A stretch of DNA of 43,829 nt from Alphaproteobacteria bacterium (GCA_029861675.1 JAOTYV010000003.1:1-43829); one strand, 5' to 3'; positions 8,570 to 17,657 are shown, counted from the first letter of the stretch. Notes: generated by a model not told the origin, from the letters alone. Program-made: numbers and translations.

Positions 8570-9769
8570 ATGCCAGGTTCCCTAAACGGTTATCGCATAA
8601 TCGATCTCACATCCGTCTTTTTCGGTCCGCTCGCGACACAGAATCTTGCGGATAACGGCGCGGATGTGATCAAGGTCGAGACGCCCGAGGGCGATATTAC
8701 CCGCGACATTCAGCCTGCGCGAAATCCCGGTATGGGGTCGGTGCTGCTGAACGCCAATCGGAACAAGCGCAGCATCGTGCTCGACCTCAAAGCGCCGGCC
8801 GGCCTCGATGCGCTACTCCGGCTGGTCCGTGACGCCGATGTCGTCGTGTATTCCTTGCGGCCGAAGGCGATGGATCGTCTTGGCCTGTCCTACGACGATT
8901 GCCGCGCGGTAAATCCGGCGATCATCTATGCCGGTGCACTCGGTTTTCGCCCGGGCGGCCCGTATTCCGACAAGGCCGCCTATGACGACATCATTCAGGG
9001 CTTGTCGGGCCTTGTCGCGACGCAAGCCTTTACCACCGGCGAGCCCCGCTACATTCCGTCGTCGATCGTCGATAAAGTCGTCGCCGTGCACCTGACCTAC
9101 GCGATTACCATGGCCTTATTGCACCGGGAACGGACCGGCGAAGGGCAGAAGGTCGACGTGCCGATGCTGGAATGCATGGTGGCGTTCAACTATCTCGAGC
9201 ATGGCGCCGGCATGGTATTCGATCCGCCCCTGGGCGAGCCGGGGTACGCGCGGGCGCGGGCGCCCAATCGCCGGCCTTTCGCGACGCGCGACGGTCATGT
9301 CTGCATGTTGCCCTACACCACCCGCCATTGGCGCAATTTCTTTAGTCTGATGGACCGTCCGGACATGCTCGACGATCCGCGGGTAACGGATGCGGCGACC
9401 CGCAGCCGGTCGATCGATGACTTGTACAGTATCGTGACCGAATTGGTGGCGGGCTGGACGACCGGCGCGTTGTTGAAGGCGCTCGACGAGGCGGACATAC
9501 CGGCGGGGCCGGTCAACCGGCTCGACGCGCTGTTCGACGATCCGCAACTCGCCGCAACGAACTTCTTCCGGCGCATGGAGCATCCGAGCGAAGGGCCGAT
9601 CGTGGTCACCGATATCCCAATCGCGTTTTCGGAGTCGCCCGGCGAAATTCGCCGGTTGGCGCCGCGCCTCGGCGAGCACAGTGTGGAAGTCTTGCGCGAG
9701 GCGGGATATTCGGATGATGAAATCACCGAAATGCTCCAGGCGGACGTCGCCATGGACGGCCGCGCCTAG
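8570..9769 (+). CDS. CaiB/BaiF family (class III) CoA-transferase
   Basis: Class III CoA-transferases move CoA between carboxylic acids. The 399-residue protein starts with LNGYRIIDLTSVFFGPLATQNLADNGADVIKVE, the family's N-terminal signature, followed by NRNKRSIVLDLK near residue 63 and LRPKAMDRLGLSYDD near 97. YDDIIQGLSGL near 140 is close to where the catalytic Asp of the family lies. No clear Shine-Dalgarno precedes the ATG, but the signature begins at residue 4, so the start is firm. The acid substrate cannot be told from sequence; the neighbouring acyl-CoA synthetases suggest organic-acid activation. Confidence 0.92.
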   Translation: MPGSLNGYRIIDLTSVFFGPLATQNLADNGADVIKVETPEGDITRDIQPARNPGMGSVLLNANRNKRSIVLDLKAPAGLDALLRLVRDADVVVYSLRPKAMDRLGLSYDDCRAVNPAIIYAGALGFRPGGPYSDKAAYDDIIQGLSGLVATQAFTTGEPRYIPSSIVDKVVAVHLTYAITMALLHRERTGEGQKVDVPMLECMVAFNYLEHGAGMVFDPPLGEPGYARARAPNRRPFATRDGHVCMLPYTTRHWRNFFSLMDRPDMLDDPRVTDAATRSRSIDDLYSIVTELVAGWTTGALLKALDEADIPAGPVNRLDALFDDPQLAATNFFRRMEHPSEGPIVVTDIPIAFSESPGEIRRLAPRLGEHSVEVLREAGYSDDEITEMLQADVAMDGRA

Positions 9770-9924
9770 CGTCCGTGCGTCGAGGACAAGCTCGGATATG
9801 GCGAATCGCCGCAACGGAACCGGAATCCCGCCTCTCTGACATGCATCAATGATCTCTCCGCGAAGCGGCTGTAGGTGACGCATTTTGCCATGCGCGGTTG
9901 GCGCATGATTTTCTGGGAGAAAAA

Positions 9925-10788
9925 ATGATGCGGCTCGGAATTGCGGTCTTGCTGTCGTTGGTCGTCGCGGGGAGCGCCGTTGCGCAGGATCTCACGCCGT
10001 ATACGCAGGAGGCGCGGGCGGCGATCCAGCGTCTGCGCGGCGTGATGATGGAGCAACTGCAAAGGACGATGAAGGAGGTTGGCGCGGCGGGCGCGACGCA
10101 AGTCTGCCGCCATCTCGCGCCGGAAATCGCCGGTTAGATTTCCAAGGAAACCGGCTGGGAGCTGCGGCGAACCGGTGTGCGCGTCCGAAATCCGGCAAAC
10201 CGGCCGACCGCGCAGGAGCAGGAAGTGCTGCGCAGCTACGTCGTGCGGGCCGCCGCCGGACAGTCGATGGCGTTGATGGAAACCGTGCGGATCGTCGAGC
10301 GCGACGGCGAACCCTATGTGCACTACATGCGGGCGGTCCCGACGTTCGGGCCCTGCCTCGCTTGCCATGGGGCAAAGCTGGCGCCCGATGTGGCGGCGGC
10401 GATCCGCGAATTCTATCCGGATGACGAAGCGGTGGGATTCGCTGCCGGCGATCTGCGCGGCGCGATGTCGCTGTATAAGCCCTATGATCCGGCAAAGATA
10501 TTGAAGGTAAAACCGCCAGCCGAACCGGACCGCTCCGACCTGCCGACCAAGGTCGCGCTCGGCACGCCCGGGCGGTTCGGCGACGCGGTGGCGGGCCATG
10601 ACGCGTATCAGGCAAGCTGCCTCGCCTGCCATGCGGCGCCGGATTTGGCGAAACATGTCGTCGCGCCCGAGACCGGCGGCGTGAAGCCCGGAATCTGTAA
10701 ATATCTCGAAACGCACGGCCTCACCGATGCGGCGCGCGACTGCGACATCGTCGCGTATTTGAAGGCGGTGGCGGACTGGAAGAAGTGA
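9925..10788 (+). pseudogene. DUF3365 / cytochrome c protein with in-frame TAG
   Basis: One reading frame runs from 9925 to 10788 but is interrupted by TAG at 10135-10137. The first part has a signal peptide ending in SAVAQD and the start of a Tll0287-like (DUF3365) domain. After the TAG the same frame continues directly as ISKETGWELRRTGVRVRNPANRP, the next part of that domain, then a heme site CLACH (about 10354), and a second C-terminal heme site CLACH (about 10621). The stop falls where homologues have an ordinary residue, and CAG (Gln) to TAG is a single change. Both heme motifs are after the stop, so a terminated product would carry no heme. Readthrough or a sequencing error is possible. 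TAG ends other genes here, for example at 9767, so it is not recoded genome-wide. Start: GGGAG precedes tandem ATGs at 9925 and 9928. Confidence 0.85.
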
Positions 10789-10794
10789 TGGCGT

Positions 10795-10901
10795 CTAAAG
10801 CAAATCCCGAGCGAACCGAAACGGTTCGCGACGACGTATTTACGTATAAACAAAGAGATAGACCAATTCACGTGCATCACTTTGAACAAGAAATGGTCGA
10901 G
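10795..10901. repeat. 107-bp MITE-like repeat, copy A
   Basis: This 107-bp stretch aligns without gaps to 17530-17636 with 17 mismatches by hand count (about 84% identity). It starts CTAAAGCAAATC and ends AAATGGTCGAG. Inside is GCGAACCG-AAA-CGGTTCGC (10811-10829), a perfect 8-bp stem. It begins seven bases after the stop of the broken cytochrome gene. No protein is encoded; a minus-strand frame through it is a by-product. Confidence 0.85.
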
Positions 10902-10916
10902 GGGCGGTCAAGAATA

Positions 10917-10943
10917 AGAGGCCGCGGGGTCGCCGCGGCCTCT
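10917..10943 (-). terminator. Intrinsic terminator of the molybdenum hydroxylase operon
   Basis: On the minus strand AGAGGCCGCGG pairs perfectly over 11 bp with CCGCGGCCTCT around a five-base loop, followed by TATTCTT. It lies about 25 bp after the stop of the large subunit. Confidence 0.8.
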
Positions 10944-10966
10944 GAATGTGTCGGGCTGTGTGACGA

Positions 10967-13150
10967 TCAGGCCTTGAGCACCTCCAACACGCGGTCCGGC
11001 GTGAACGGCATGTGATAGAGCCGTTTGCCGGTAAGGGCGAAAAACGCGTTGGCGACTGCCGCGGCGATGAAGGGGTTGCCGATCTCGCCGATGCCGGTCG
11101 GTCTGGTGTCGCGGTCGAGGAAGGTGACGTGGATTTCCTCGGGCGCTTCCGACATCCGCAATACTTCGTAATCGTGGAAGTTGGATTGTTCCACTGCGCC
11201 GCCCTTGATCGTGGCGCGTTCCTTCAGCACGCTGGACAGGCCGTAGACGACGCCGCTCTCGATGTTGGCCCGCGCCATGTCCGGTTGCACGATCGTGCCG
11301 CCATCGACCGCAACCCATACTTTGTGCACGTGGATTTTACCGCTCTTCCTGTCGAGCGAAATTTGCACCACGCCCGCCCCGAGCGAGCCGGACCGCTCCG
11401 AGACCGACAGTCCCAGCGCCCGGCCCTTGGGCCGTTTGCGCCGCCAGTCGGACATTTTCTCCACCGTATCGAACACGCGCTTCGCCTTTGAGGTCATCGC
11501 CATGCGCTGGCGGCGAAATTCGAACGGATCGAGCCGTTCCTTTGCCGCCATCTCATCGACCAGCCCTTCGATCGCGAAGATGTTGAAGGGGTGTGCCACC
11601 GCCCGCCAATGCTTCAGGCGGATGCCGTGCGACGCGCCGCGCTGCTCGATGTGCTGATTGGGAATCCGGTAGTATTTGTCGATCTTGATTCCTGAGTACA
11701 CCAGCCTTCCGCCGTCCCCGACAACGCAATGCCGCCAGCCGGCGATCTTTCCGCCGCCGTCCAGCGCGGCTTCGACGCACTGGAAGGATTGCGGGCGGAA
11801 CATGCCGAAGGCGAGGTCTTCCTCGCGGGTCCAAATCATCTTCACCGGCCGTTTGATGGCGCGCGCGATCAGCGCCGCCTCGATCGAATAATCGGTGATC
11901 GACCGGCGGCCGAAACCGCCGCCCAGATAGTGTTGATGGTGGATGACCTGGCTGGTTTTCAGTCCAAGCGCCTGCGCTATTCTTTGGCGCGACCGGCCCG
12001 GCGCCTGGGTCCCTTCCCAGATTTCCACCTGGTCCCCTGCCGCGTTGAAGCGGGCGACACCATTCAGGGGTTCCATCTGGGCGTGATACCCGTAGTCGCT
12101 TTTGAAATTCGCCTTGTAGACTTTTGCGGCGCCGGAGAAGGCGGTGTCGGCGTTGCCCTTGCTGCCGACGGTCCGGACATCCGTATTTCTGCTTTCGGCC
12201 ATCGCCGGGTAGGCGGCATTGAGCGCCGCTTCCGAATCGAAGCCTTGGGCAGCCGCGGTCTTCGTCCATTCGACTTCCAGCGTATCGCGCGCCGCAAGCA
12301 CGTGTTCGAAGGTGTCGGCGACAACGGCGACGCCCTGTTCGAGTTTGACGATGTCGATCACGCCCTTCATGGCGCGGACCTTGGCGTCGTTCCAGCGTAC
12401 CGGCTGGGCGAGCTGTACCGGCGCGTGCAGCGTGCTGGCGTAGACCATGCCGGGCAGGTGCACGTCGATGGAATACCGTGCCGAGCCGTCGATCTTTTCC
12501 GGAATGTCGCGGCGCGGTACGGACTTGCCGATGATGCGGAATTGGGATTTTTTCTTCAATTCCGATTTCTCGATTCCCGGCAGGGTCGCCGGAACCGTCG
12601 TGACGGCGGCGGCTTCCCCATAGGTCATGCGCCGCCGGGAGGCGGCATGGACGATGACGCTGGGTTCGGTCGTAAGGTCCTTGGGATCGACCCGCCAGTG
12701 CGCCGCGGCGCCGGCCAGCAGAACCTTGCGCACCTGGGCGCCGGCGACCCGCATCTGGTTGAAGTACCGCATGACGGCGCGGCTGCCGTAGATCCCCATG
12801 CTTTTGCGGCCGGGTCCGCCATAGCCGTAAATCGCCGGTTCGGCGGGCGCCATCTCAAGGGTGACGGTGGACCAATCGGCATCCAATTCTTCCGCCAGTG
12901 CGGCCGGCACGCCGGTCATCGAGCCCTGGCCCATTTCGGCGGCGGGTGTGATGATCGTGATCGAATTGTCCGGTTGGATGCGCACCCAGGCGCCGATGAC
13001 ATGCGCGGCCGATTTTGCTTCGGCGTCCGACAGGAGCAGGAGACCCTTCGCGCCGAAGGCGACCGCGAAGCTGAGCCCGCCGGCGGTGCCGAGAAGTGTG
13101 CGGCGGGATATCTGCGGTCCTGTGTGTTCTGTGCGTTCGATGATGGTCAT
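10967..13150 (-). CDS. Molybdopterin-binding large subunit, xanthine dehydrogenase family
   Basis: A 727-residue large subunit of the isoquinoline 1-oxidoreductase/aldehyde dehydrogenase type. These enzymes hydroxylate N-heterocycles or oxidise aldehydes using a molybdenum-cytosine-dinucleotide cofactor. A twin-arginine signal (SRRTLLG, residues 15-21) followed by a hydrophobic stretch predicts export to the periplasm. Cofactor motifs include QAPGRSRQRIAQALGL and GGGFGRRS near residue 410, and the C-terminal GIGEIGNPF contains the conserved catalytic Glu. The start is three bases after the 2Fe-2S subunit stop, so the pair is cotranscribed. No FAD subunit is present, as in the Ior group where electrons pass to a cytochrome c; the nearby cytochrome gene is convergent and broken. 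Substrate unknown. Confidence 0.93.
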   Translation of the reverse strand: MTIIERTEHTGPQISRRTLLGTAGGLSFAVAFGAKGLLLLSDAEAKSAAHVIGAWVRIQPDNSITIITPAAEMGQGSMTGVPAALAEELDADWSTVTLEMAPAEPAIYGYGGPGRKSMGIYGSRAVMRYFNQMRVAGAQVRKVLLAGAAAHWRVDPKDLTTEPSVIVHAASRRRMTYGEAAAVTTVPATLPGIEKSELKKKSQFRIIGKSVPRRDIPEKIDGSARYSIDVHLPGMVYASTLHAPVQLAQPVRWNDAKVRAMKGVIDIVKLEQGVAVVADTFEHVLAARDTLEVEWTKTAAAQGFDSEAALNAAYPAMAESRNTDVRTVGSKGNADTAFSGAAKVYKANFKSDYGYHAQMEPLNGVARFNAAGDQVEIWEGTQAPGRSRQRIAQALGLKTSQVIHHQHYLGGGFGRRSITDYSIEAALIARAIKRPVKMIWTREEDLAFGMFRPQSFQCVEAALDGGGKIAGWRHCVVGDGGRLVYSGIKIDKYYRIPNQHIEQRGASHGIRLKHWRAVAHPFNIFAIEGLVDEMAAKERLDPFEFRRQRMAMTSKAKRVFDTVEKMSDWRRKRPKGRALGLSVSERSGSLGAGVVQISLDRKSGKIHVHKVWVAVDGGTIVQPDMARANIESGVVYGLSSVLKERATIKGGAVEQSNFHDYEVLRMSEAPEEIHVTFLDRDTRPTGIGEIGNPFIAAAVANAFFALTGKRLYHMPFTPDRVLEVLKA

Positions 13151-13153
13151 GGC

Positions 13154-13606
13154 CTAACCCTCCTTCGCGGCGCGCTGAATCGCCGCGACGATCCGCGTAT
13201 AGGTGCCGCAGCGGCAGATATTCCCGTTCATGTGGGCCACGATCTGATCGCGCGACGGGTTGGGCGTTTGCCGCAACAACTCGGCGGCCTTCATGATCTG
13301 GCCGGACTGGCAGTAGCCGCATTGCGGGACCTGTTCGGCGACCCAGGCCTTTTGCAGCGGATGGCTCGCATTCGACGACAATCCTTCGATCGTTGTCACC
13401 GATGTATGGGCGGCATCCGACAGGGCCGTCTGGCAGGATTTCACGGCTTTGCCGTCAACGTGTACGGTGCACGCGCCGCAGAGCCCGGCGCCGCAACCGT
13501 ATTTGGTGCCGGTGAGCCGCAGATGCTCCCGGATCGCCCAGAGCAGCGGCGTGTCCGGTTCGGCATTCACCGATACCCGCTTGCCATTCAAGATAAATGC
13601 AACCAT
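13154..13606 (-). CDS. 2Fe-2S subunit, molybdenum hydroxylase
   Basis: A 150-residue electron-transfer subunit of the CoxS/IorA type. The N-terminal plant-type cluster has [15 protein letters not shown] (near residue 40) and a fourth Cys soon after. The C-terminal four-helix domain has CGYCQSGQ and CRCGTY for the second cluster. The frame is open to 13633, but AAAGGGG lies eight bases before the ATG at 13606 and the protein then starts in the family manner (MVAFILNGK). It has no signal peptide and would be exported by hitch-hiking with the Tat-signal-bearing large subunit. First gene of the two-gene operon. Confidence 0.94.
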   Translation of the reverse strand: MVAFILNGKRVSVNAEPDTPLLWAIREHLRLTGTKYGCGAGLCGACTVHVDGKAVKSCQTALSDAAHTSVTTIEGLSSNASHPLQKAWVAEQVPQCGYCQSGQIMKAAELLRQTPNPSRDQIVAHMNGNICRCGTYTRIVAAIQRAAKEG

Positions 13607-13832
13607 CGGAACCCCTTTCCAAACATCGTCCATATCCTGTCGTCCGCGGACAGCGGCCCCAGGACGATCGATCCGGTGCAGCGCATTTTATTTTTCAGGG
13701 GTTCTTGAGTGCCCGCGTCTGTCACGTCGTGTGCCGTCGCGCCCAGGCCGCGTTTCGCAAACGCGTCGCAAAGATCGTATCCGGCGTTTCGAAACCTGTC
13801 ATGCGATTTCGCAGGGCACGCAGGCCGGCCGA

Positions 13833-15458
13833 TCAAATTTCCGTTACCCGCTCCCGCAGCACGTATTTCTGCACCTTGCCGGTCGAGGTTTTCGGCAGCG
13901 GGCCGAACACCACCGATTTCGGACATTTGAAGTGAGCCATGTTGTCCCGGCAAAAGGCGATGATCTCCGCCGCGTCGGTGGTTTCCCCGTCCTTCAGCAT
14001 GACGAAGGCGCAGGGCACCTCGCCCCAGTGGTCGTCGGGCTTGGCGACCACGGCGGCCTCCAGCACCTTCGGGTGCTTGTAGAGCATGCCTTCGACCTCG
14101 ATGGTCGAGATATTCTCGCCGCCGGAGATGATGATGTCCTTCGAGCGGTCCTTCAGCGCGATATAGCCGTCGGGCTCCCACACGCCGAGGTCGCCGGTGT
14201 GAAACCAGCCGCCGTCGAACGCTTCCTGCGTTGCCGACGGGTTCTTCAGGTAGCCCTTCATCACCACATTGCCGCGCATGAACACCTCGCCCATGGTTTC
14301 GCCGTCCTGCGGCACCGGCGCGAGGGTTTTCGGATCGGCGACCATCAGATCTTCCAGCACCGGGTAGGGAACGCCCTGGCGCGATTTCTTTTGCGCCTGC
14401 TCATCCGCCGACAGGTCGTTCCACTCGTCGTGCCAGGCGCAGACGACCGACGGCCCGTAGCATTCGGTCAACCCATAGACATGGGTAATGTGAAAACCGT
14501 CCTCTTCCATCCGTTGCAGGACGGCGGGCGGCGGCGGCGCGGCCGCGGTCATGACCTCGACCGTGCGCGGCAGCGGCCGCCGGTCTTTCGGGTCCGCATT
14601 GATGATCATGTTGAGCACCACTGGCGCGCCGCAAAAATGGGTCACGCCGTCCTGCTCGATCGCCTTGAAAATCGCTGCCGGTTCGACCTGCCGGAGGCAG
14701 ACGCTGGTCCCCGCATTGGCGGCCAGCGCCCAGGGGAAGCACCAGCCGTTGCAGTGAAACATCGGCAGGGTCCACAGATAGGTCCCGTGCAGCGGCATGT
14801 TCCAGGACTGAAGATTGCCGAGCGCCAGCAGGTAGGCACCGCGGTGATGATAGACCACGCCCTTCGGATTGCCGGTCGTGCCCGAGGTGTAGTTCAGCGA
14901 AATCGCATCCCACTCGCTCTCCGGCAGGGACCATTTGAAGCCGGGGTCGCCTTCCTCGAGGAACGCTTCGTAGTCGCGCTCGCCCAGTGCCTCACCGCCC
15001 TTGCCGAGCGGATCGTCGATGTCGATCACCAGCGGCTTTACCGCGCATCGGCCGAGCGCTTCCTTGATGACCGGCGACAACTCGCGATCGGTAATCAGCA
15101 CCTTGGCGTCGCCGTGGTCGAGGATGAAGGCGATCGCGTCCGGGTCGAGGCGCGTGTTGAGCGGGTTCAGGACGGCGCCCGCCATCGGCACGCCGAAATG
15201 GGCGTCGTGCAGGGCGGGCACGTTGGGCGCCACCATGGCGACGGTGTCGTTCTTGCCGATGCCGCGCCGTTGCAGCGCACTCGCCAGGCGGCGGGCGCGG
15301 GTATAGGCGTCCGACCAGTTGATCCGCCAATCACCGTGTTGGACCGCCAACCGGTTGGGATAGACCGCGGCCGCGCGGCGAAGGAAGCTGAGCGGGCTCA
15401 GCGGCACGAAATTAGCGGCGTTCTTGCCGAGATCGGTATCGTATTGGGTTGTCGTCAT
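13833..15458 (-). CDS. Acyl-CoA synthetase (AMP-forming), AlkK/DmdB-like
   Basis: Activates a carboxylic acid to its CoA thioester via an acyl-AMP. The 541-residue protein has the P-loop YTSGTTGNPKGV near residue 180, YGLTECYGPS near 325, GWFHTGDLG and DRSKDIIISGGENIS near 425, and the C-terminal catalytic Lys in KTSTGKVQK. The general look is of medium-chain enzymes such as AlkK, or of methylmercaptopropionate-CoA ligase DmdB; the acid cannot be fixed. The frame is open to 15791, but the ATG at 15458 has GAGGA upstream and gives the usual start. Divergent from prpE across about 170 bp, suggesting shared control of two acid-activating enzymes. Confidence 0.93.
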   Translation of the reverse strand: MTTTQYDTDLGKNAANFVPLSPLSFLRRAAAVYPNRLAVQHGDWRINWSDAYTRARRLASALQRRGIGKNDTVAMVAPNVPALHDAHFGVPMAGAVLNPLNTRLDPDAIAFILDHGDAKVLITDRELSPVIKEALGRCAVKPLVIDIDDPLGKGGEALGERDYEAFLEEGDPGFKWSLPESEWDAISLNYTSGTTGNPKGVVYHHRGAYLLALGNLQSWNMPLHGTYLWTLPMFHCNGWCFPWALAANAGTSVCLRQVEPAAIFKAIEQDGVTHFCGAPVVLNMIINADPKDRRPLPRTVEVMTAAAPPPPAVLQRMEEDGFHITHVYGLTECYGPSVVCAWHDEWNDLSADEQAQKKSRQGVPYPVLEDLMVADPKTLAPVPQDGETMGEVFMRGNVVMKGYLKNPSATQEAFDGGWFHTGDLGVWEPDGYIALKDRSKDIIISGGENISTIEVEGMLYKHPKVLEAAVVAKPDDHWGEVPCAFVMLKDGETTDAAEIIAFCRDNMAHFKCPKSVVFGPLPKTSTGKVQKYVLRERVTEI

Positions 15459-15631
15459 TACCCAGTCCTCGCGGGCGAGCCGTGTATTTCGGTATAGCGA
15501 AAATGTGCCATCTGACCGCCATTTTGCAAAGGCTTCGGTGATCCTGTAATCGTAGAATGCGTGCGCGCCCGGCCGTCGAAGCGAATTGTGGCGGTCCGGC
15601 GTGACCGAACACGGAACAAGGTGCGCCAGCC

Positions 15632-17533
15632 ATGACCAGCAAGTTTGACGCGGTTTACGACCGTTCGATATCGGACCCGGAAGGATTCTGGGCCGAGGCG
15701 GCGGAGGACGTCCATTGGTACAAAAAATGGGACCGGGTTCTCGATGACGACAAGCCGCCGTTCTACCGGTGGTTTGTCGGGGCTCAGACAAACACCTGTT
15801 ACAACGCGGTCGATCGGCATGTGGAAGCGGGGCATGGCGACCGGGTGGCGTTCATCCATGACAGCCCGATCACCGGCGGCGGGCAGCGCAAGATCACCTA
15901 TGCGGAACTGCAGGACGAGGTGGCGCGGTTCGCCGGCGTCCTGGAATCCCGCGGTGTCGGCTACGGCGACCGGGTGATCCTCTACATGCCGATGGTGCCG
16001 GAGGCGGCGATCGCCATGCTGGGATGCGCTCGGATCGGCGCGGTCCATTGCGTTGTCTTCGGCGGGTTCGCGCCGCAGGAATTGGCGACCCGCATCGAGG
16101 ACAGCGAAGCCAAGCTGATCGTTGCCGCGACCTGCGGCATCGAGCCGGGCCGGATTATCGCATACATGCCGATGGTCGACGAGGCGATCAAGTTGTCGAA
16201 GCACAAGGTGGATCAGGTGATGGTCCTGCAGCGCGAGCAGCAGCCCTATGCGTTGGCGGCTGGGCGCGATGTGGACTGGCATGAGATGATGGCGGCGGCG
16301 GAGCCCGCCGACTGCGTCCCGGTAGAGGCGACCGATCCGTTGTACATCCTCTACACGTCCGGGACCACCGGGCAGCCCAAGGGCGTGGTCCGCGACACCG
16401 GCGGCCATATCGTCGCGCTGAAATGGTCGATGAAAAACATCTATGGCGTCGAGCCGGGCGAGGTGTATTGGGCGGCATCCGACGTCGGCTGGGTGGTCGG
16501 GCATTCCTATATCGTGTATGCGCCGTTGTTCCACGGCTGCACCTCGATCATCTTCGAAGGCAAACCGGTCGGCACGCCGGATGCGGGGGTTTTCTGGCGG
16601 GTCATTGCCGAGCATGAGGTCTGTACCATGTTCACGGCGCCGACGGCGTTCCGCGCTATCAAGCGGGAAGACCCGGAAGGCAAGCTGATCAAGAATTACG
16701 ATCTGAGCCATTTCCGTACGCTGTTTTTGGCCGGAGAACGGACCGACCCGGACACGCTGCATTGGGCGGAAGATCAGCTCAAGGTGCCGGTGATCGATCA
16801 TTGGTGGCAGACCGAAACCGGTTGGTCGATCGGCGCCAATTGCATCGGTATCGAAATGCTACCGGTCAAGCCGGGGTCGCCGACCCGCGCCGCGCCGGGC
16901 TACGACCTTCGAATTCTCGACACTGACGGCAGCGAATTGCCGCGCGGCGAAATGGGGGCGATCTGCGTCAAGCTGCCCTTGCCACCGTCCTGTTTCCCCA
17001 CCTTGTGGAATGCGGATCAGCGCTATATCGAGTCCTACATGGCGGAATTCCCGGGCTACTACAAATCCGGCGATGCCGGCTATCTCGACGAGGACGGTTA
17101 TATCTTCGTGATGACTCGCACCGACGACGTAATCAATGTGGCGGGCCATCGGCTGTCGACCGGCGCGATCGAGGAGGTTTTGGCGAACCATCCCGATGTC
17201 GCCGAATGCGCGGTCATTGGCGTCGCCGACCAGTTGAAGGGGCAGTTGCCGCTGGGCTTTTTGGTTCTCAATTCCGGTGTTGCCCGGGAGAGTGAGGACA
17301 TCGTCGATGAGGTGGTCAAGATGGTCCGGGCCGAAATCGGGCCGGTTGCCGCTTTTCGAACCGCGACCGTCGTCGACCGCCTGCCGAAAACCCGGTCGGG
17401 GAAAATCCTGCGCGGCACCATGCAAAAAATCGCCGATTCCGAGGAATTCCGGCCGCCGGCGACAATCGACGATCCCGCGATCCTGAACGAGATCGAGGAC
17501 GCGCTGAAGGGGGTCGGTTACGCGCGGGACTAG
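15632..17533 (+). CDS. prpE: Propionate-CoA ligase
   Basis: A 633-residue acetyl-CoA-synthetase-like enzyme best matching PrpE, which makes propionyl-CoA from propionate, CoA and ATP. It has YTSGTTGQPKGVVRDTGGH near residue 235, the long acetyl/propionyl-type N-terminal domain (FWAEAAEDVHWYKKWD), WWQTETGWS near 390, YYKSGDAGYLDEDGY and the hinge VAGHRLSTG near 500, and KTRSGKILRGTMQK, whose Lys is the site acetylated in this family. Propionate rather than acetate is inferred from the WYKKWDRVLDDD start and the overall length; acetate activity is possible. The TAG stop is also bases 2-4 of the 107-bp repeat copy B. Confidence 0.9.
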   Translation: MTSKFDAVYDRSISDPEGFWAEAAEDVHWYKKWDRVLDDDKPPFYRWFVGAQTNTCYNAVDRHVEAGHGDRVAFIHDSPITGGGQRKITYAELQDEVARFAGVLESRGVGYGDRVILYMPMVPEAAIAMLGCARIGAVHCVVFGGFAPQELATRIEDSEAKLIVAATCGIEPGRIIAYMPMVDEAIKLSKHKVDQVMVLQREQQPYALAAGRDVDWHEMMAAAEPADCVPVEATDPLYILYTSGTTGQPKGVVRDTGGHIVALKWSMKNIYGVEPGEVYWAASDVGWVVGHSYIVYAPLFHGCTSIIFEGKPVGTPDAGVFWRVIAEHEVCTMFTAPTAFRAIKREDPEGKLIKNYDLSHFRTLFLAGERTDPDTLHWAEDQLKVPVIDHWWQTETGWSIGANCIGIEMLPVKPGSPTRAAPGYDLRILDTDGSELPRGEMGAICVKLPLPPSCFPTLWNADQRYIESYMAEFPGYYKSGDAGYLDEDGYIFVMTRTDDVINVAGHRLSTGAIEEVLANHPDVAECAVIGVADQLKGQLPLGFLVLNSGVARESEDIVDEVVKMVRAEIGPVAAFRTATVVDRLPKTRSGKILRGTMQKIADSEEFRPPATIDDPAILNEIEDALKGVGYARD

Positions 17534-17636
17534 AGCAAATCCCGAGCGAACCGAAACGGTTCGTGACGACGTATTTGCGTAAAAGCAAAGAGAGTGACCA
17601 TTCCACTCGAGTCAATTCAAACAAGAAATGGTCTAG
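17530..17636. repeat. 107-bp MITE-like repeat, copy B
   Basis: Gap-free match to 10795-10901. It begins CTAGAGCAAATC and ends GAAATGGTCTAG; the reverse complement of the end is CTAGACCATTTC, so the termini form an imperfect inverted repeat (9 of 12). The internal GCGAACCG-AAA-CGGTTCGT keeps the stem of copy A with a G-T end pair in place of G-C. The prpE stop codon lies inside it. Confidence 0.85.
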
Positions 17637-17657
17637 CCCGGCGAACCGCCCGAAATA

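Noticed and set aside
10135..10137. UAG recoded as an amino acid
   Set aside because: TAG ends other genes here, such as the CoA-transferase at 9767-9769 and prpE at 17531-17533; a point mutation is simpler.
10608..10889. Minus-strand frames at 10608-10889 and 17316-17624 with similar N-termini (SLGIC, RKYVV)
   Set aside because: The resemblance comes from the 107-bp repeat lying in the same frame; the remainder of the two frames is unrelated.
11729..15497. Very long open frames opposite the molybdenum hydroxylase and acyl-CoA synthetase genes (659 and 682 codons)
   Set aside because: They lie antisense to firmly identified genes, have Arg/Gly/His-rich compositions typical of shadow frames in GC-rich DNA, and show no domain.
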